Source: Fontimonas thermophila (lineage in GTDB: Bacteria; Pseudomonadota; Gammaproteobacteria; Nevskiales; Nevskiaceae). Taken from it: DNA of 64,000 bases. The stretch is taken from positions 62,001-126,000 of the forward strand of contig NZ_FOOC01000009.1 in the NCBI RefSeq assembly GCF_900113085.1. The letters are read 5' to 3'. Below, piece by piece: positions 35,599 through 43,971 of this stretch. Every line of letters starts with the position of its first letter. The first letter of the stretch is position 1. The translations under genes and the position numbers were made by a program. Under the pieces are notes generated by a model. That model worked only from the letters and a program-made list of their open reading frames with translations. It was not told the DNA's origin and did not search any database.

Positions 35599-36069
35599 TC
35601 ATGGCGCTGCGGCGAGATAGGGCCGAAGCCGCGCGATCTCATCCTCGTCGAGCGCAACGGCACGGCGCGTGTGCATGTCGATGCGCACGAGCACCGTGAC
35701 CGCGGTGGCGACGCAAGATCCGTTCGCGAACATGCCGAGTCCCAGGGTGAAGGCGCTGCGCCCGATGCGCAGCACACGAACGCCAATGCGCAACGCGTTC
35801 GGATAATGCAGCTCGCGCAGATAGTCGAGCTCGATACGCGCGACCACGTTCTGGCGCTGCGCATCGCGCTGCCACAGGCCGGTGGCCTGCAGGAACGCGA
35901 CGCGACCGCTCTCGGCATAGGTCATGAACGCCTTGTTGTTGACGTGGCCGAGCAGGTCGAGATCGGCAAAGCGCACGCGCTCTTCGGTCCAGAACCCGTA
36001 GGCCGTCATGCACCGTGCCGCATCCTCGGTGCGGCCACGCCAGCCTTCCGGCGTCGTCTCAGGTGCCAT
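35599..36069 (-). CDS. Acyl-CoA thioesterase, 4HBT hot-dog fold
   Basis: A 156-residue hot-dog thioesterase expected to release CoA from an acyl or ring-derived thioester. It has the helix signature R-F-A-D-L-D-L-L-G-H-V-N-N-K-A-F, whose second Asp is the likely catalytic residue, and Y-L-R-E-L-H-Y-P. The start at 36069 overlaps the SDR gene by 11 bases and has AGAAGG at good distance. An ATG at 36009 also begins the domain but lacks a ribosome site. Within this operon it may relieve CoA trapped in dead-end intermediates. Confidence 0.86.
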   Translation of the reverse strand: MAPETTPEGWRGRTEDAARCMTAYGFWTEERVRFADLDLLGHVNNKAFMTYAESGRVAFLQATGLWQRDAQRQNVVARIELDYLRELHYPNALRIGVRVLRIGRSAFTLGLGMFANGSCVATAVTVLVRIDMHTRRAVALDEDEIARLRPYLAAAP

Positions 36070-36940
36070 ACACCTTCTGCGGCACCGGCGCCTCGCGCAG
36101 CAGCTCGTCGATCACCGGCGTGAGCTCCGCCGGTGCCCAGCGTGCTTTCTTGTCGCGCATCGGGCCGGTGCGCCAGCCGGTGGCGATCGACACCTTGCCG
36201 CCCTCGACCTCGAAGACGTGCCCGGTCACGTGCGCGGACAGCGGGCTGCACAGCCAGACGACCAGCGGTGCGACGTTCTCCGGCGCGTAATGATCGAAGG
36301 CGTTGGGATCGTCCGGTTTTTTCATCAGCGCGCCGAACACCGGCTCGGTCATGCCGGTACGCGCCGCCGGCGCGAGGGCATTGGCGGTGATGCCATAGCG
36401 GCGCAACTCGGCGGCCTGCACCAGCGTCAACGCGGCGATGCCGGCCTTGGCCGCGGCGTAATTGCTCTGGCCGACCGAGCCCTGCAAACCCGCACCCGAG
36501 CTGGTGTTGATGATGCGCGCATCGACGCGCTGCCCGGCCTTGGCCTGGTCGCGCCAGCGCTGCACGAGGATGCGCGTGATGCAGAAATGCCCCTTGAGGT
36601 GCACCTTGATGACCTGATCCCAGTCCTCCTCGGTCATCGACACGAACATGCGGTCGCGCACGATGCCGGCGTTGTTGACGATTCCGTGTATGTCGCCGAA
36701 GGCGCGGATCCCGGCAGCGACGATGCGCTCGGCACCGTCCATGCTGGTGATGTCGTCGCCTGCGACGATGGCCTTGCCGCCGGCCTGGGTGATCTCGGCA
36801 ACGACGGCCTCGGCGGCGTCGCGACGGATATCGTTGACGACGACGCTCGCGCCCTCGGCGGCGAGCGCGTGCGCATAGGCGCGGCCGAGTCCGGCGCCGG
36901 CGCCGGTCACGATGATGCTGCGGTTCTCACAGATACCCAT
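36059..36940 (-). CDS. SDR-family dehydrogenase, 17-beta-HSD4-like
   Basis: A 293-residue NAD(P)-dependent oxidoreductase. The cofactor loop T-G-A-G-A-G-L-G lies near residues 13-20, N-N-A-G-I-V-R-D follows, and the catalytic set is S-S (I-I-N-T-S-S-G) with Y-A-A-A-K. The R-D-R-M-F and G-N/Q-S-N-Y style matches the hydroxyacyl-CoA dehydrogenase part of peroxisomal multifunctional enzymes. The ATG at 36940 has GGGAGAG upstream. It sits 26 bases after the FadA6-like thiolase, which suggests the hydroxyacyl-CoA oxidation step before thiolysis. Confidence 0.88.
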   Translation of the reverse strand: MGICENRSIIVTGAGAGLGRAYAHALAAEGASVVVNDIRRDAAEAVVAEITQAGGKAIVAGDDITSMDGAERIVAAGIRAFGDIHGIVNNAGIVRDRMFVSMTEEDWDQVIKVHLKGHFCITRILVQRWRDQAKAGQRVDARIINTSSGAGLQGSVGQSNYAAAKAGIAALTLVQAAELRRYGITANALAPAARTGMTEPVFGALMKKPDDPNAFDHYAPENVAPLVVWLCSPLSAHVTGHVFEVEGGKVSIATGWRTGPMRDKKARWAPAELTPVIDELLREAPVPQKVYGT

Positions 36941-36966
36941 TGCACTCTCCCTCGATGCGATTACGG

Positions 36967-38115
36967 CTAGAGCCGCTCGATGATGGTGACGTTGGCCACG
37001 CCGCCGCCTTCGCACATGGTCTGCAATCCGTATCGCTTGTGCGTGCGTTCGAGCTCATGCAGCAGCGTCGTCATCAGCTTGGCACCGGTCGCACCGAGCG
37101 GGTGGGCCAGCGCGATCGCACCGCCGTTGACGTTGGTTTTCTCGTGCGGATAGCCGGTTTCCTCGAGCCAGGCCATGACCACCGGCGCAAACGCTTCGTT
37201 GATCTCGACGAGATCGATGTCTTCGAGTTTCATGCCTGCTTTTTTCAGCGCCACCTTCGTCGCCGGGATCGGCGCGGTGAGCATGAAAATCGGGTCGTCG
37301 CCATAGACGCTCATATGATGGATGCGGGCGCGCGGCTTCAGGCCATAGCGCTTGAGCGCGCGCTCGCTGACGATCAGCAGGGCCGCGGCACCGTCGCCGG
37401 TTTGGCTGGACACCGCCGCGGTGATCGTACCGCCGGGGGCGAGCGGCTCGAGCGCCGCCATTTGTTCGAGCGAGGTGTCGCGCACGGTCTCGTCCATCTT
37501 CAGCCCCGCGGTTGCGATCAGCTCGCGGTCGAAGCGGCCTTCGTGCTGGGCACGCCGTGCGCGCAGATGCGATTCCAGTGCAAAGCGCTCCATCGCCGCG
37601 CGCGACAATCCCCACTTGTCGGCGATCAGTTGCGCGGCGTGGAACTGCGACACCGGCGCATCGCCGAAACGCGCACGCCAGCCCTCGGAGCCGGAGAATG
37701 GATCGTTGAAGCCCAGCGGCCTGGCCGCCGTCATCGCCGATCCGATCGGGATCTGCGACATGGTCTGCACGCCGCCGGCGACGACCACGTCCTGCGTGCC
37801 GCTCATGACCGCCTGCGCGGCGAAATGCACGGCCTGCTGCGAGGAGCCGCACTGGCGGTCGACGGTCACGCCGGGCACGTGCAGCGGCAGTCCGGCGGCG
37901 AGCCAGCAGGTGCGCGCGATATTGCCGGCGAGCGGCCCGATCGCATCGACGCAGCCGAAGATCACGTCATCGTAATCCTCGGCGGGAATCGGGTTGCGCG
38001 CCACCAGAGTCTTGAGCACGTGGGCGCCCAGATCGGCGGCGTGGAGATGGGCGAGACTGCCCCGGCGCTTGCCGGTGGGCGTGCGTAAGGCATCGACGAT
38101 GAATGCTTCGGCCAT
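36967..38115 (-). CDS. fadA6: Thiolase resembling FadA6 of steroid C/D-ring degradation
   Basis: A 382-residue thiolase. Cys89 in V-D-R-Q-C-G-S-S-Q-Q-A is the nucleophile, N-G-G-A-I-A-L-A-H-P-L-G carries the His, and the C-terminus is T-M-C-E-G-G-G-x-A-N-V-T-I-I-E-R-L. Segments A-G-N-I-A-R, G-G-V-Q-x-M-S-Q-I-P-I, D-P-I-F-M-L-T-x-P-I-P-A-T and V-E-I-N-E-A-F-A-P-V-V-M-A-W-L match FadA6 (Rv3556c) as I recall it. In that pathway it thiolyses the open-chain intermediate after IpdAB. It lies 50 bases downstream of the FadE32-like gene. Confidence 0.92.
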   Translation of the reverse strand: MAEAFIVDALRTPTGKRRGSLAHLHAADLGAHVLKTLVARNPIPAEDYDDVIFGCVDAIGPLAGNIARTCWLAAGLPLHVPGVTVDRQCGSSQQAVHFAAQAVMSGTQDVVVAGGVQTMSQIPIGSAMTAARPLGFNDPFSGSEGWRARFGDAPVSQFHAAQLIADKWGLSRAAMERFALESHLRARRAQHEGRFDRELIATAGLKMDETVRDTSLEQMAALEPLAPGGTITAAVSSQTGDGAAALLIVSERALKRYGLKPRARIHHMSVYGDDPIFMLTAPIPATKVALKKAGMKLEDIDLVEINEAFAPVVMAWLEETGYPHEKTNVNGGAIALAHPLGATGAKLMTTLLHELERTHKRYGLQTMCEGGGVANVTIIERL

Positions 38116-38165
38116 GAGAACCGTCCCGTGGATGGATAGGCGGTGGAAAAAGCGCGCAGGCCCGT

Positions 38166-39224
38166 TCAGGTGAAGGTTTCCCCGGGACCGAGCCGCGCGT
38201 TCGGATCGAACAGGAATGCAGCGATGCGCGCCTTGTGGAATTTGCGGTCACCCCAGGTTGCGTCGAGCGCCCAGGCGCGCTTCATGAACATCTGCAGATC
38301 GGCCTCCCAGGTGTACCCCATCGCGCCGTGTACCTGCAGGCTCTTGCGCGCCGCCAGCAGCGCCGCCTCGCCGGCAACGAGCCGCGCCTGCGAGACATAC
38401 AGCGAGGCGTGCGGATCGTCCTTGGCCAGCGCGTAGGCGGCGCGGTACACGACCGGCTCGGCGAACTCGATCTTCACCGCGACGTCGGCCATGTGATGCT
38501 TGACCGCCTGGAAGCTGCCGATCGGCTTGCCGAACTGCTTGCGCTGGGCGGCGTGATCCACGCCCAGATCGAGCATGCGCTGGGCAAGCCCGAGCAACTG
38601 GGCGCTGATCGCCACTCCGGCGCGGTCGAGCGCGCCGGCCCACAGCGCGCGGCCGATGCTGGCCTTGCATACGCGCGTTGCCTCCGACGGCGTCCACTCG
38701 ACCTTGTACAGCCGGCGCGACAGATCGATGCTCGGATTGAGCCGCGTCTTGACCTGGTCCTGGCGCAGCGCGTGGATCTCGTCGTCGTGCCAGAGCAGCA
38801 AGAGATCGGCATTGGCGGCGTCGGCGACGAACGGATTCACCGGATGGCCGACGGCGATGCGCGCCTTGCCCGAGGCGATCCGCGGCAGCCATTCGCGCTT
38901 GAGCGCGACGTCCGCCGGCAGATGGGTGAGCAGATAGACCGCGAGGTAGGCGGTGGCCGTCAGCGAGTCAGGAATCGCGAAATAACCCAGCTCCTGCTGC
39001 ACCAGTACCCAGTCCAGATCGCCGAGCCCGATGCCGCCGAAATCCTCGGGCACCGACAGCGCGGTCAAGCCCTGGTCGGCGAGCTTGGCGCGCAGCTCCG
39101 CGGAGCGGCCGCTTTGCGTCGTCTCCCAGATCTCGCGTAGCCACTCCGGCGCTGCCTCGACCATCAGGAATTTGCGCACCGCGTCGCGGAATGCGAGTTG
39201 CTGTTCTTCGAATGTGAAGTCCAT
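38166..39224 (-). CDS. Acyl-CoA dehydrogenase, FadE32/FadE33-like subunit
   Basis: A 352-residue acyl-CoA dehydrogenase-fold protein. It opens M-D-F-T-F-E-E-Q-Q and has Q-F-G-K-P-I-G-S-F-Q-A-V-K-H-H-M-A-D and H-G-A-M-G-Y-T-W-E-A-D toward the end. The middle region is short and poorly conserved, as in the partner subunits of steroid heterotetrameric dehydrogenases. It starts 12 bases after the FadE31-like gene, the order seen for FadE31-FadE32 in mycobacteria. If the upstream gene is truly frameshifted, this subunit may lack its partner. Confidence 0.87.
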   Translation of the reverse strand: MDFTFEEQQLAFRDAVRKFLMVEAAPEWLREIWETTQSGRSAELRAKLADQGLTALSVPEDFGGIGLGDLDWVLVQQELGYFAIPDSLTATAYLAVYLLTHLPADVALKREWLPRIASGKARIAVGHPVNPFVADAANADLLLLWHDDEIHALRQDQVKTRLNPSIDLSRRLYKVEWTPSEATRVCKASIGRALWAGALDRAGVAISAQLLGLAQRMLDLGVDHAAQRKQFGKPIGSFQAVKHHMADVAVKIEFAEPVVYRAAYALAKDDPHASLYVSQARLVAGEAALLAARKSLQVHGAMGYTWEADLQMFMKRAWALDATWGDRKFHKARIAAFLFDPNARLGPGETFT

Positions 39225-39236
39225 ATCGACCCCGAT

Positions 39237-40399
39237 CTACCTCGGCAGCCCGAGCATGCGCTCCGCGATGATGTTGCGCTGGATCTCGTTGGTGCCGGCG
39301 TAGATCGGCCCTGCTTGGGCGAACAGAAAGCCGTCGAGCCAGTGGCCGACGTCGCCGGCATCCGGCGCATGCGCCATCAGCTCGGCCCGCGCGCCCAGGA
39401 TCGCCATCGCGGTTTCGTGCATCAGCAAGTCGAGCTCGGACCAGAAGATCTTGTTGGTGGACGCCTCGGCGCCGATCTGACCGCCCTTGGCCAGGCGACA
39501 GGCGGTGCGGTAGGTGGCGAGCGCATAGGCTTCGGCGGCGACCCAGCTACGCATCACCGCATCGCGGATCGACGGGTCGGCATCGGCGGCCTCGCGGTGC
39601 CGGAGATAGAGCGCCACCAACTGCTTGGCGGTCTGCTGGAAGCGCGCCGGCGAGCGCAGCATCAGGCCGCGTTCGAAGCCGGCGGTGCCATGGCGATGGC
39701 CCAGCCGGCGCCCTCGTCGCCGACGCGATTGGCGACCGGCACCTCGACGTCGTCGAAGAAGATCTCGGCGAATCCGGTCAGGCCGTTGAGCTGCTTGATC
39801 GGCCGGATCGTGATCCCGGGTGCGTCGAGCGGCACGAGCAGAAACGTCAGACCGTGGTGGCGCTGCGACTCCGGATCGGAGCGGAACAGGCCGAACAGCC
39901 AGTCCGCCCAGACCGCGCGCGTGGACCAGATCTTCTGACCATTGATGACGTAACAGCCGTTGCGGCGGATCGCCTTGCAGCGGATCGCCGCCATGTCCGA
40001 CCCGGCGCCCGGCTCGGACCAGCCTTGCGCCCAGATGTCATCGGCCCTGGCCATGCGCGGCAGAAAGCGCGCCTTTTGTTCCGGCGTGCCGTACTCCATC
40101 AAGGTCGGCGCCAGCAGGAACACACCGTTTTGGTTGACACGCAGCGGCGCGCCCGCGGCCCAGTATTCCTCCTCGAAGATCAGCCACTCGATGAGATCAC
40201 AGCCGCGCCCACCCAGCTCTTTGGGCCAGGTGACCGCGGAAAACCCCTGCTCCGAGAGCTTGCGCTCCCAGGCGCGATGCTGCTCGAACCCTTCCTGGGT
40301 ATCGAAACTCGCCAGCGGCTCCTTGGGCACGTTGGCCGCAAGCCACTCCCGCACCTCGGCGCGAAACTGTTTTTGTCGTTCGGTGTATTCCAGACGCAT
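39237..40399 (-). pseudogene. FadE31-like acyl-CoA dehydrogenase, broken by a one-base frameshift
   Basis: The N-terminal 237 or so residues read in one frame from the ATG at 40399, through T-W-P-K-E-L-G-G-R-G, W-S-E-P-G-A-G-S-D and F-A-E-I-F-F-D-D-V-E-V, to G-W-A-I-A-M. That frame then turns to A-P-P-A-S-N-A-A and stops at 39662. The expected continuation T-A-G-F-E-R-G-L-M-L-R-S-P-A-R-F lies one frame over and runs to 39237, ending I-Y-A-G-T-N-E-I-Q-R-N-I-I-A-E-R. Adding one base near 39687 would restore a 387-residue FadE31-like enzyme. There is no slippery sequence. It is either a recent mutation or a sequence error. Confidence 0.88.
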
Positions 40400-40449
40400 G
40401 AGACTAAAGCTCCGAGAACATGCGACCACCGATCCTCGATACGAGAGAA

Positions 40450-41211
40450 TCAGAACTTGGCATCGCGTTTCTCGACGAAGGCGCGGCGGGCTTCCGCCGA
40501 GTCCCGTTCGGTGTAGGCCTGCAGCGTGAAGCCCTGCTCCCAGCGATACTTGTCCTCGAGGTTGCCGTCCTCGATGCCATTGAGCGATTCCTTGGCGAGC
40601 CGGATCATCGCCGGGCTTTTGGCGGCGATCTTGCGCGCGATATCGAGCGCGGCCTCGCGCAGCGCGCTGCGCGGCACGACGCGCTCGATCGCGCCCAGAC
40701 GGTAGGCTTCGGCGGCACTGATCGGCTCGCCGGTGAAATACATCATGCGCACCTTCTGCACCGGGAACAGGCGCTGCAGATGCGCCCCGCCGCCCATCGC
40801 GCCGCGATCGACCTCCGGCACGCCGAACGTCGCGTCCTCGGCGGCGACGACGATGTCCGCCGCGCCGGCGAGCCCGATGCCGCCGCCGAGCACAAAGCCG
40901 TGCACGGCGACGATCACCGGCAGCGGGTTGCGGTGCACGGCGCGGAACGAGCGGTAATTGCCGGCGTTGACCGACACGATTTTTTCCGGATGCCGGGCAA
41001 GCTCCTTGATATCGACGCCGGCACAAAAGCCGCGACCCTCGGCGCGGATCACGAGCACGCGGGCGGCCGGATCGGACCCGATGCGTTCGATCTCGTCGGC
41101 GAGCGCATGCCAGGCGGCATCGTCGAGCGCGTTGACCGGCGGGCGGTCGATCACCAGCTCGGCGATACCGTCGCTGATCGTGGTCGTCAGTCCGTGATTG
41201 CCGTGATTCAT
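40450..41211 (-). CDS. echA20: EchA20-like crotonase, steroid ring-opening hydrolase
   Basis: A 253-residue crotonase resembling EchA20 (Rv3550), reported to open ring D of the HIEC-CoA intermediate in steroid degradation. Shared segments include Y/R-P-P-V-N-A, R-A-E-G-R-G-F-x-A-G-V-D-I-K-E, V-x-G-G-G-I-G-L and F-G-V-P-E-V-D-R-G-A. Glu133 is kept while the first hydratase Glu is Gly, as in the named enzyme. The start overlaps the IpdC-like stop (ATGA). The gene order IpdC, EchA20, then FadE genes supports the assignment. Confidence 0.9.
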   Translation of the reverse strand: MNHGNHGLTTTISDGIAELVIDRPPVNALDDAAWHALADEIERIGSDPAARVLVIRAEGRGFCAGVDIKELARHPEKIVSVNAGNYRSFRAVHRNPLPVIVAVHGFVLGGGIGLAGAADIVVAAEDATFGVPEVDRGAMGGGAHLQRLFPVQKVRMMYFTGEPISAAEAYRLGAIERVVPRSALREAALDIARKIAAKSPAMIRLAKESLNGIEDGNLEDKYRWEQGFTLQAYTERDSAEARRAFVEKRDAKF

Positions 41212-42293
41212 ATCCTGTCGTCCTGCGCACAAAAAGCGGAAAGTGCCGAGAGCCGTGCCTCGGCCTGCCGCACGATGGTCTCGATCAGCTCGGCAACGCT
41301 CGGCAGCGTGTCGATCACCGCCGCGACCTGACCGCTCGGCAGCACGCCCTCGTCGGGCCGGCCCTCGACCATCGCGCGCTGGATCAGCATCGGGGCGTTG
41401 GCGGCCATCAGCGTCTGGATCGCGGTATCGCCCTCGCGCAGCGCGGCGAAGAAGGTGCGCACCATGTGCGCCAGCGACATCCCGGTGTGCGCGCGCCAGC
41501 GCCAGGCGCTGGCCAGCGCGACGCCCAGGCGGCGGAGAGTCCCGCCGCTTTCGAGCCGGCGCAGGACGGGGTTTTCGATCATGCGCTGCGGCAGGCCATC
41601 GACCGCGGTCGAGGTGCGGATGCGCGCCGGGTCTTTGACGTCGAGATAGTGCTGCAGGGTTGCACGCGGCACCGGCGATTCGGCGGTCATCAGAAAACGC
41701 GTGCCCATCGCGATGCCGACGGCGCCATATGCGAGCGCGGCGGCGAGCCCGCGGCCATCGAAAAACCCGCCGGCGGCGACGACCGGCACGGAAACGGCAT
41801 CGAGCACCTGCGGCAGCAGCAGTGTGGTCGGCACCGCGCCGGTGTGTCCGCCGCCTTCGGCGCCCTGCACGGTGATCAGATCGGCGCCGAGCTCGACCGC
41901 CTTGACCGCATGCTTGAGCGCCCCGACCGTGGGCATGCATACGATGCCGGCATCCTTGAGCCGCCGGATCGTCTTGGCATCCGGGCCACGGCCGTAGGAG
42001 ACGGCGCGCACACGGTCCTTGTGTTCGATGCACAGCGCGATGACGTCCTGTGCGTTCGGCTGGAACATGTGGAAGTTCACACCGAAGTTGGCCGGCGTGG
42101 CCGCGCGCACCTCGGCGATCGCGCGCGCGAGCGCCTCGGTGGACATCGTCGCCGCGGCGAGAAAACCAAAACCGCCGGCATTGCCGGTGGCCGCGACCAG
42201 GCGGGCATCGGCGACCCAGCCCATCGCCGTCTGCACGACCGGGTAACGGCAGCCGAGCCGGCGTGTCAGTTCAGTGGCCAGACCTGTGCTCAT
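41208..42293 (-). CDS. ipdC: IpdC-like FMN-dependent oxidoreductase (nitronate monooxygenase fold)
   Basis: A 361-residue TIM-barrel flavoprotein. Family motifs are P-V-V-Q-T-A-M-G-W at the N-terminus, Q-G-A-E-G-G-G-H-T-G (FMN/catalytic His region) and G-G-F-F-D-G-R-G-L-A-A-A-L-A-Y-G-A. Nitronate monooxygenase is the usual automatic name. Placed directly between the thiolase-like gene and EchA20, with IpdA and IpdB just upstream, it best fits IpdC (Rv3553) of the HIP-CoA pathway. Both its start and its stop overlap neighbouring genes by ATGA. Confidence 0.88.
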   Translation of the reverse strand: MSTGLATELTRRLGCRYPVVQTAMGWVADARLVAATGNAGGFGFLAAATMSTEALARAIAEVRAATPANFGVNFHMFQPNAQDVIALCIEHKDRVRAVSYGRGPDAKTIRRLKDAGIVCMPTVGALKHAVKAVELGADLITVQGAEGGGHTGAVPTTLLLPQVLDAVSVPVVAAGGFFDGRGLAAALAYGAVGIAMGTRFLMTAESPVPRATLQHYLDVKDPARIRTSTAVDGLPQRMIENPVLRRLESGGTLRRLGVALASAWRWRAHTGMSLAHMVRTFFAALREGDTAIQTLMAANAPMLIQRAMVEGRPDEGVLPSGQVAAVIDTLPSVAELIETIVRQAEARLSALSAFCAQDDRI

Positions 42294-43474
42294 GGCCGCA
42301 CGACGATCACCGAGGAGCCATGACCGAACAGCCCCTGGTTGGCGGTGATGCCGACCCGGGCGTTTTCCACCTGGCGCGCGCCGGCCTGCCCGCGCAACTG
42401 CCAGGCCAGCTCGCAGACCTGCGCCAGCGCCTGTGCCGGCACCGCCTCGCCGAAGCAGGCCAGCCCACCGGACGGATTGACCGGGATGCGCCCCCCCAGC
42501 GCGGTCTCACCACGGCGCAGCAGGGCCGCGGCCTCGCCGCGCGCGCACAGCTGCAAATCCTCGATCCAGTCCAGTTCCATCGCGGTCGACAGGTCATACA
42601 CCTCGGCGACATCGACGTCCTTGGGATCGACCCCGGCTTCCTCATAGGCTTTCCGCGGCAACGCAGCGCGAAACGACTGCGCCGGTGCAGCGACGGCGGA
42701 ATCGGTGGCGATGTCCGGCATCTCCACCAGCGCAGAAGCGAACGTCGGCGTGACCGTGGAAATCGCGCGGATGCGCGGCGCATCCGCTTTTCCGATTCGC
42801 TTCGCATACGCCAGGCTGGAGACGACGACGGCCGCACCGCCGTCGGACGTCGCACAGATGTCCATCAGGCGCAGCGGATCGGCCACCATCGGCGATGCCG
42901 CCACCTCCGACAGCGTGAACCGCTTGCGGTAGCGTGCGTAGGGATTCTCGGCGCCGTGCTCGGCGTTCTTGACCTTGACCCGTGCGAAGTCCTCGAGCGT
43001 GTCGCCGTAGAGCGCCATGCGCCGGCGCGCATACAGCGCGAAATACGTCGGGTTGGTGATGCCCATGCGAAAGCGCACCCAGTCCGGATCGTCCGGGCGC
43101 TCGCCCGGAGCGGGCCTCAAGAATCCCTTGGGCGTGGTATCGGCGCCGACGACGAGCGCAAGCTCGCATTCGCCGGCGAGAATCTTCGCGCGTGCCGCGG
43201 CGAGCGCCTGCGCGCCCGAGGCACAGGCGGCATACGAGGTATTCACCTCGGCGCCCTGCCAGCCCAGGGCCTGCGCAAAAGTCGCGCCGGCCACCTGGCC
43301 GGGATAGCCGTTGCGGATCGTCGCGGCGCCGGAGACGAATTGCACCTCGCGCCATGTCACACCCGCGTCGGCAAGCGCATCGCGCGCGGCCTTGACGCCG
43401 TACTCGACGAAATTGCGCCCCCATTTACCCCAGGGGTGCATGCCGACACCGAGAATCGCAATCTCCTTGCTCAT
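42290..43474 (-). CDS. Thiolase-fold protein partnered with DUF35 (SCP2-thiolase/retro-aldolase type)
   Basis: A 394-residue thiolase-fold protein. Cys84 in A-A-C-A-S-G-A-Q is at the nucleophile position. The usual G-H-P loop reads G-G-L-A-C-F-G-E-A, so the catalytic His is replaced, and the C-terminal Cys loop reads N-Q-G-L-F-G-H-G. Proteins like this, paired with a DUF35 OB-fold, include steroid aldolases (Ltp2) and thiolases acting on bulky CoA esters. The stop overlaps the IpdC start and the start overlaps the DUF35 stop (both ATGA). The exact reaction is open. Confidence 0.82.
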   Translation of the reverse strand: MSKEIAILGVGMHPWGKWGRNFVEYGVKAARDALADAGVTWREVQFVSGAATIRNGYPGQVAGATFAQALGWQGAEVNTSYAACASGAQALAAARAKILAGECELALVVGADTTPKGFLRPAPGERPDDPDWVRFRMGITNPTYFALYARRRMALYGDTLEDFARVKVKNAEHGAENPYARYRKRFTLSEVAASPMVADPLRLMDICATSDGGAAVVVSSLAYAKRIGKADAPRIRAISTVTPTFASALVEMPDIATDSAVAAPAQSFRAALPRKAYEEAGVDPKDVDVAEVYDLSTAMELDWIEDLQLCARGEAAALLRRGETALGGRIPVNPSGGLACFGEAVPAQALAQVCELAWQLRGQAGARQVENARVGITANQGLFGHGSSVIVVRP

Positions 43475-43905
43475 GCAGCCGGCTTCCACTTCCAGATCAG
43501 CTTGCCGTCATCGAGCGGTTCGAGCACGAGTTCCATGCGCTGGCCGATGCAAAGCCGCGCCAGATCGACGCCGCGCGCCAGTTGCCCGAGCACGATCATG
43601 CACTCGCGCTCCAGCTCGACGGCGGCGATCCCGAACGGCTGGTAAGGCTCCTTGACGACATAGGGTTCGGGCGGCGGGTAGGCGGCATTGGTGTACGACC
43701 ACAGCGTCCCGGTGCGCGACAGCGCCACGTCCTCGAAGGTTTCGCCGGCGCAGTCCGGATTGCGGCAGAAAAGCTGCTGCCGGGGGAAGTAGTACGTGCC
43801 GCACGCCGTGCAGCGCGTACCCAGAAGCTGCGGGCGCACGGGATCGAGCGTGAACCAGCCGGGCAGGGCCGCAACCGCTGCGGACAGGGTGGAAGAATCG
43901 CTCAT
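43471..43905 (-). CDS. DUF35 zinc-ribbon/OB-fold acyl-CoA-binding protein
   Basis: A 144-residue protein with a rubredoxin-like zinc ribbon (Cys32, Cys35, Cys47, Cys52) followed by an OB-fold (about residues 60-140). DUF35 proteins form complexes with thiolase-fold enzymes and bind acyl-CoA. Coupling to the next gene by ATGA overlap supports an obligate partner. It starts 66 bases after IpdB. Confidence 0.9.
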   Translation of the reverse strand: MSDSSTLSAAVAALPGWFTLDPVRPQLLGTRCTACGTYYFPRQQLFCRNPDCAGETFEDVALSRTGTLWSYTNAAYPPPEPYVVKEPYQPFGIAAVELERECMIVLGQLARGVDLARLCIGQRMELVLEPLDDGKLIWKWKPAA

Positions 43906-43971
43906 ACCAAACTCATGGCCTTACGTGCGCAGCAGCCGGCGGGCTCACCCAATGCGGGCGACGATGGCGGC

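Noticed and set aside
39660-39700. Programmed ribosomal frameshift in the FadE31-like gene
   Set aside because: There is no slippery heptamer or downstream structure by eye; a missing base explains it more simply.
39662-41230. 522-codon frame joining crotonase sequence to the FadE31 N-terminus
   Set aside because: The first part is out of frame with EchA20; only the second part, from 40399, codes for a recognisable protein.
41208-42293. Nitronate monooxygenase proper
   Set aside because: The fold fits, but its place among IpdA, IpdB and EchA20 makes a steroid IpdC role far more likely.
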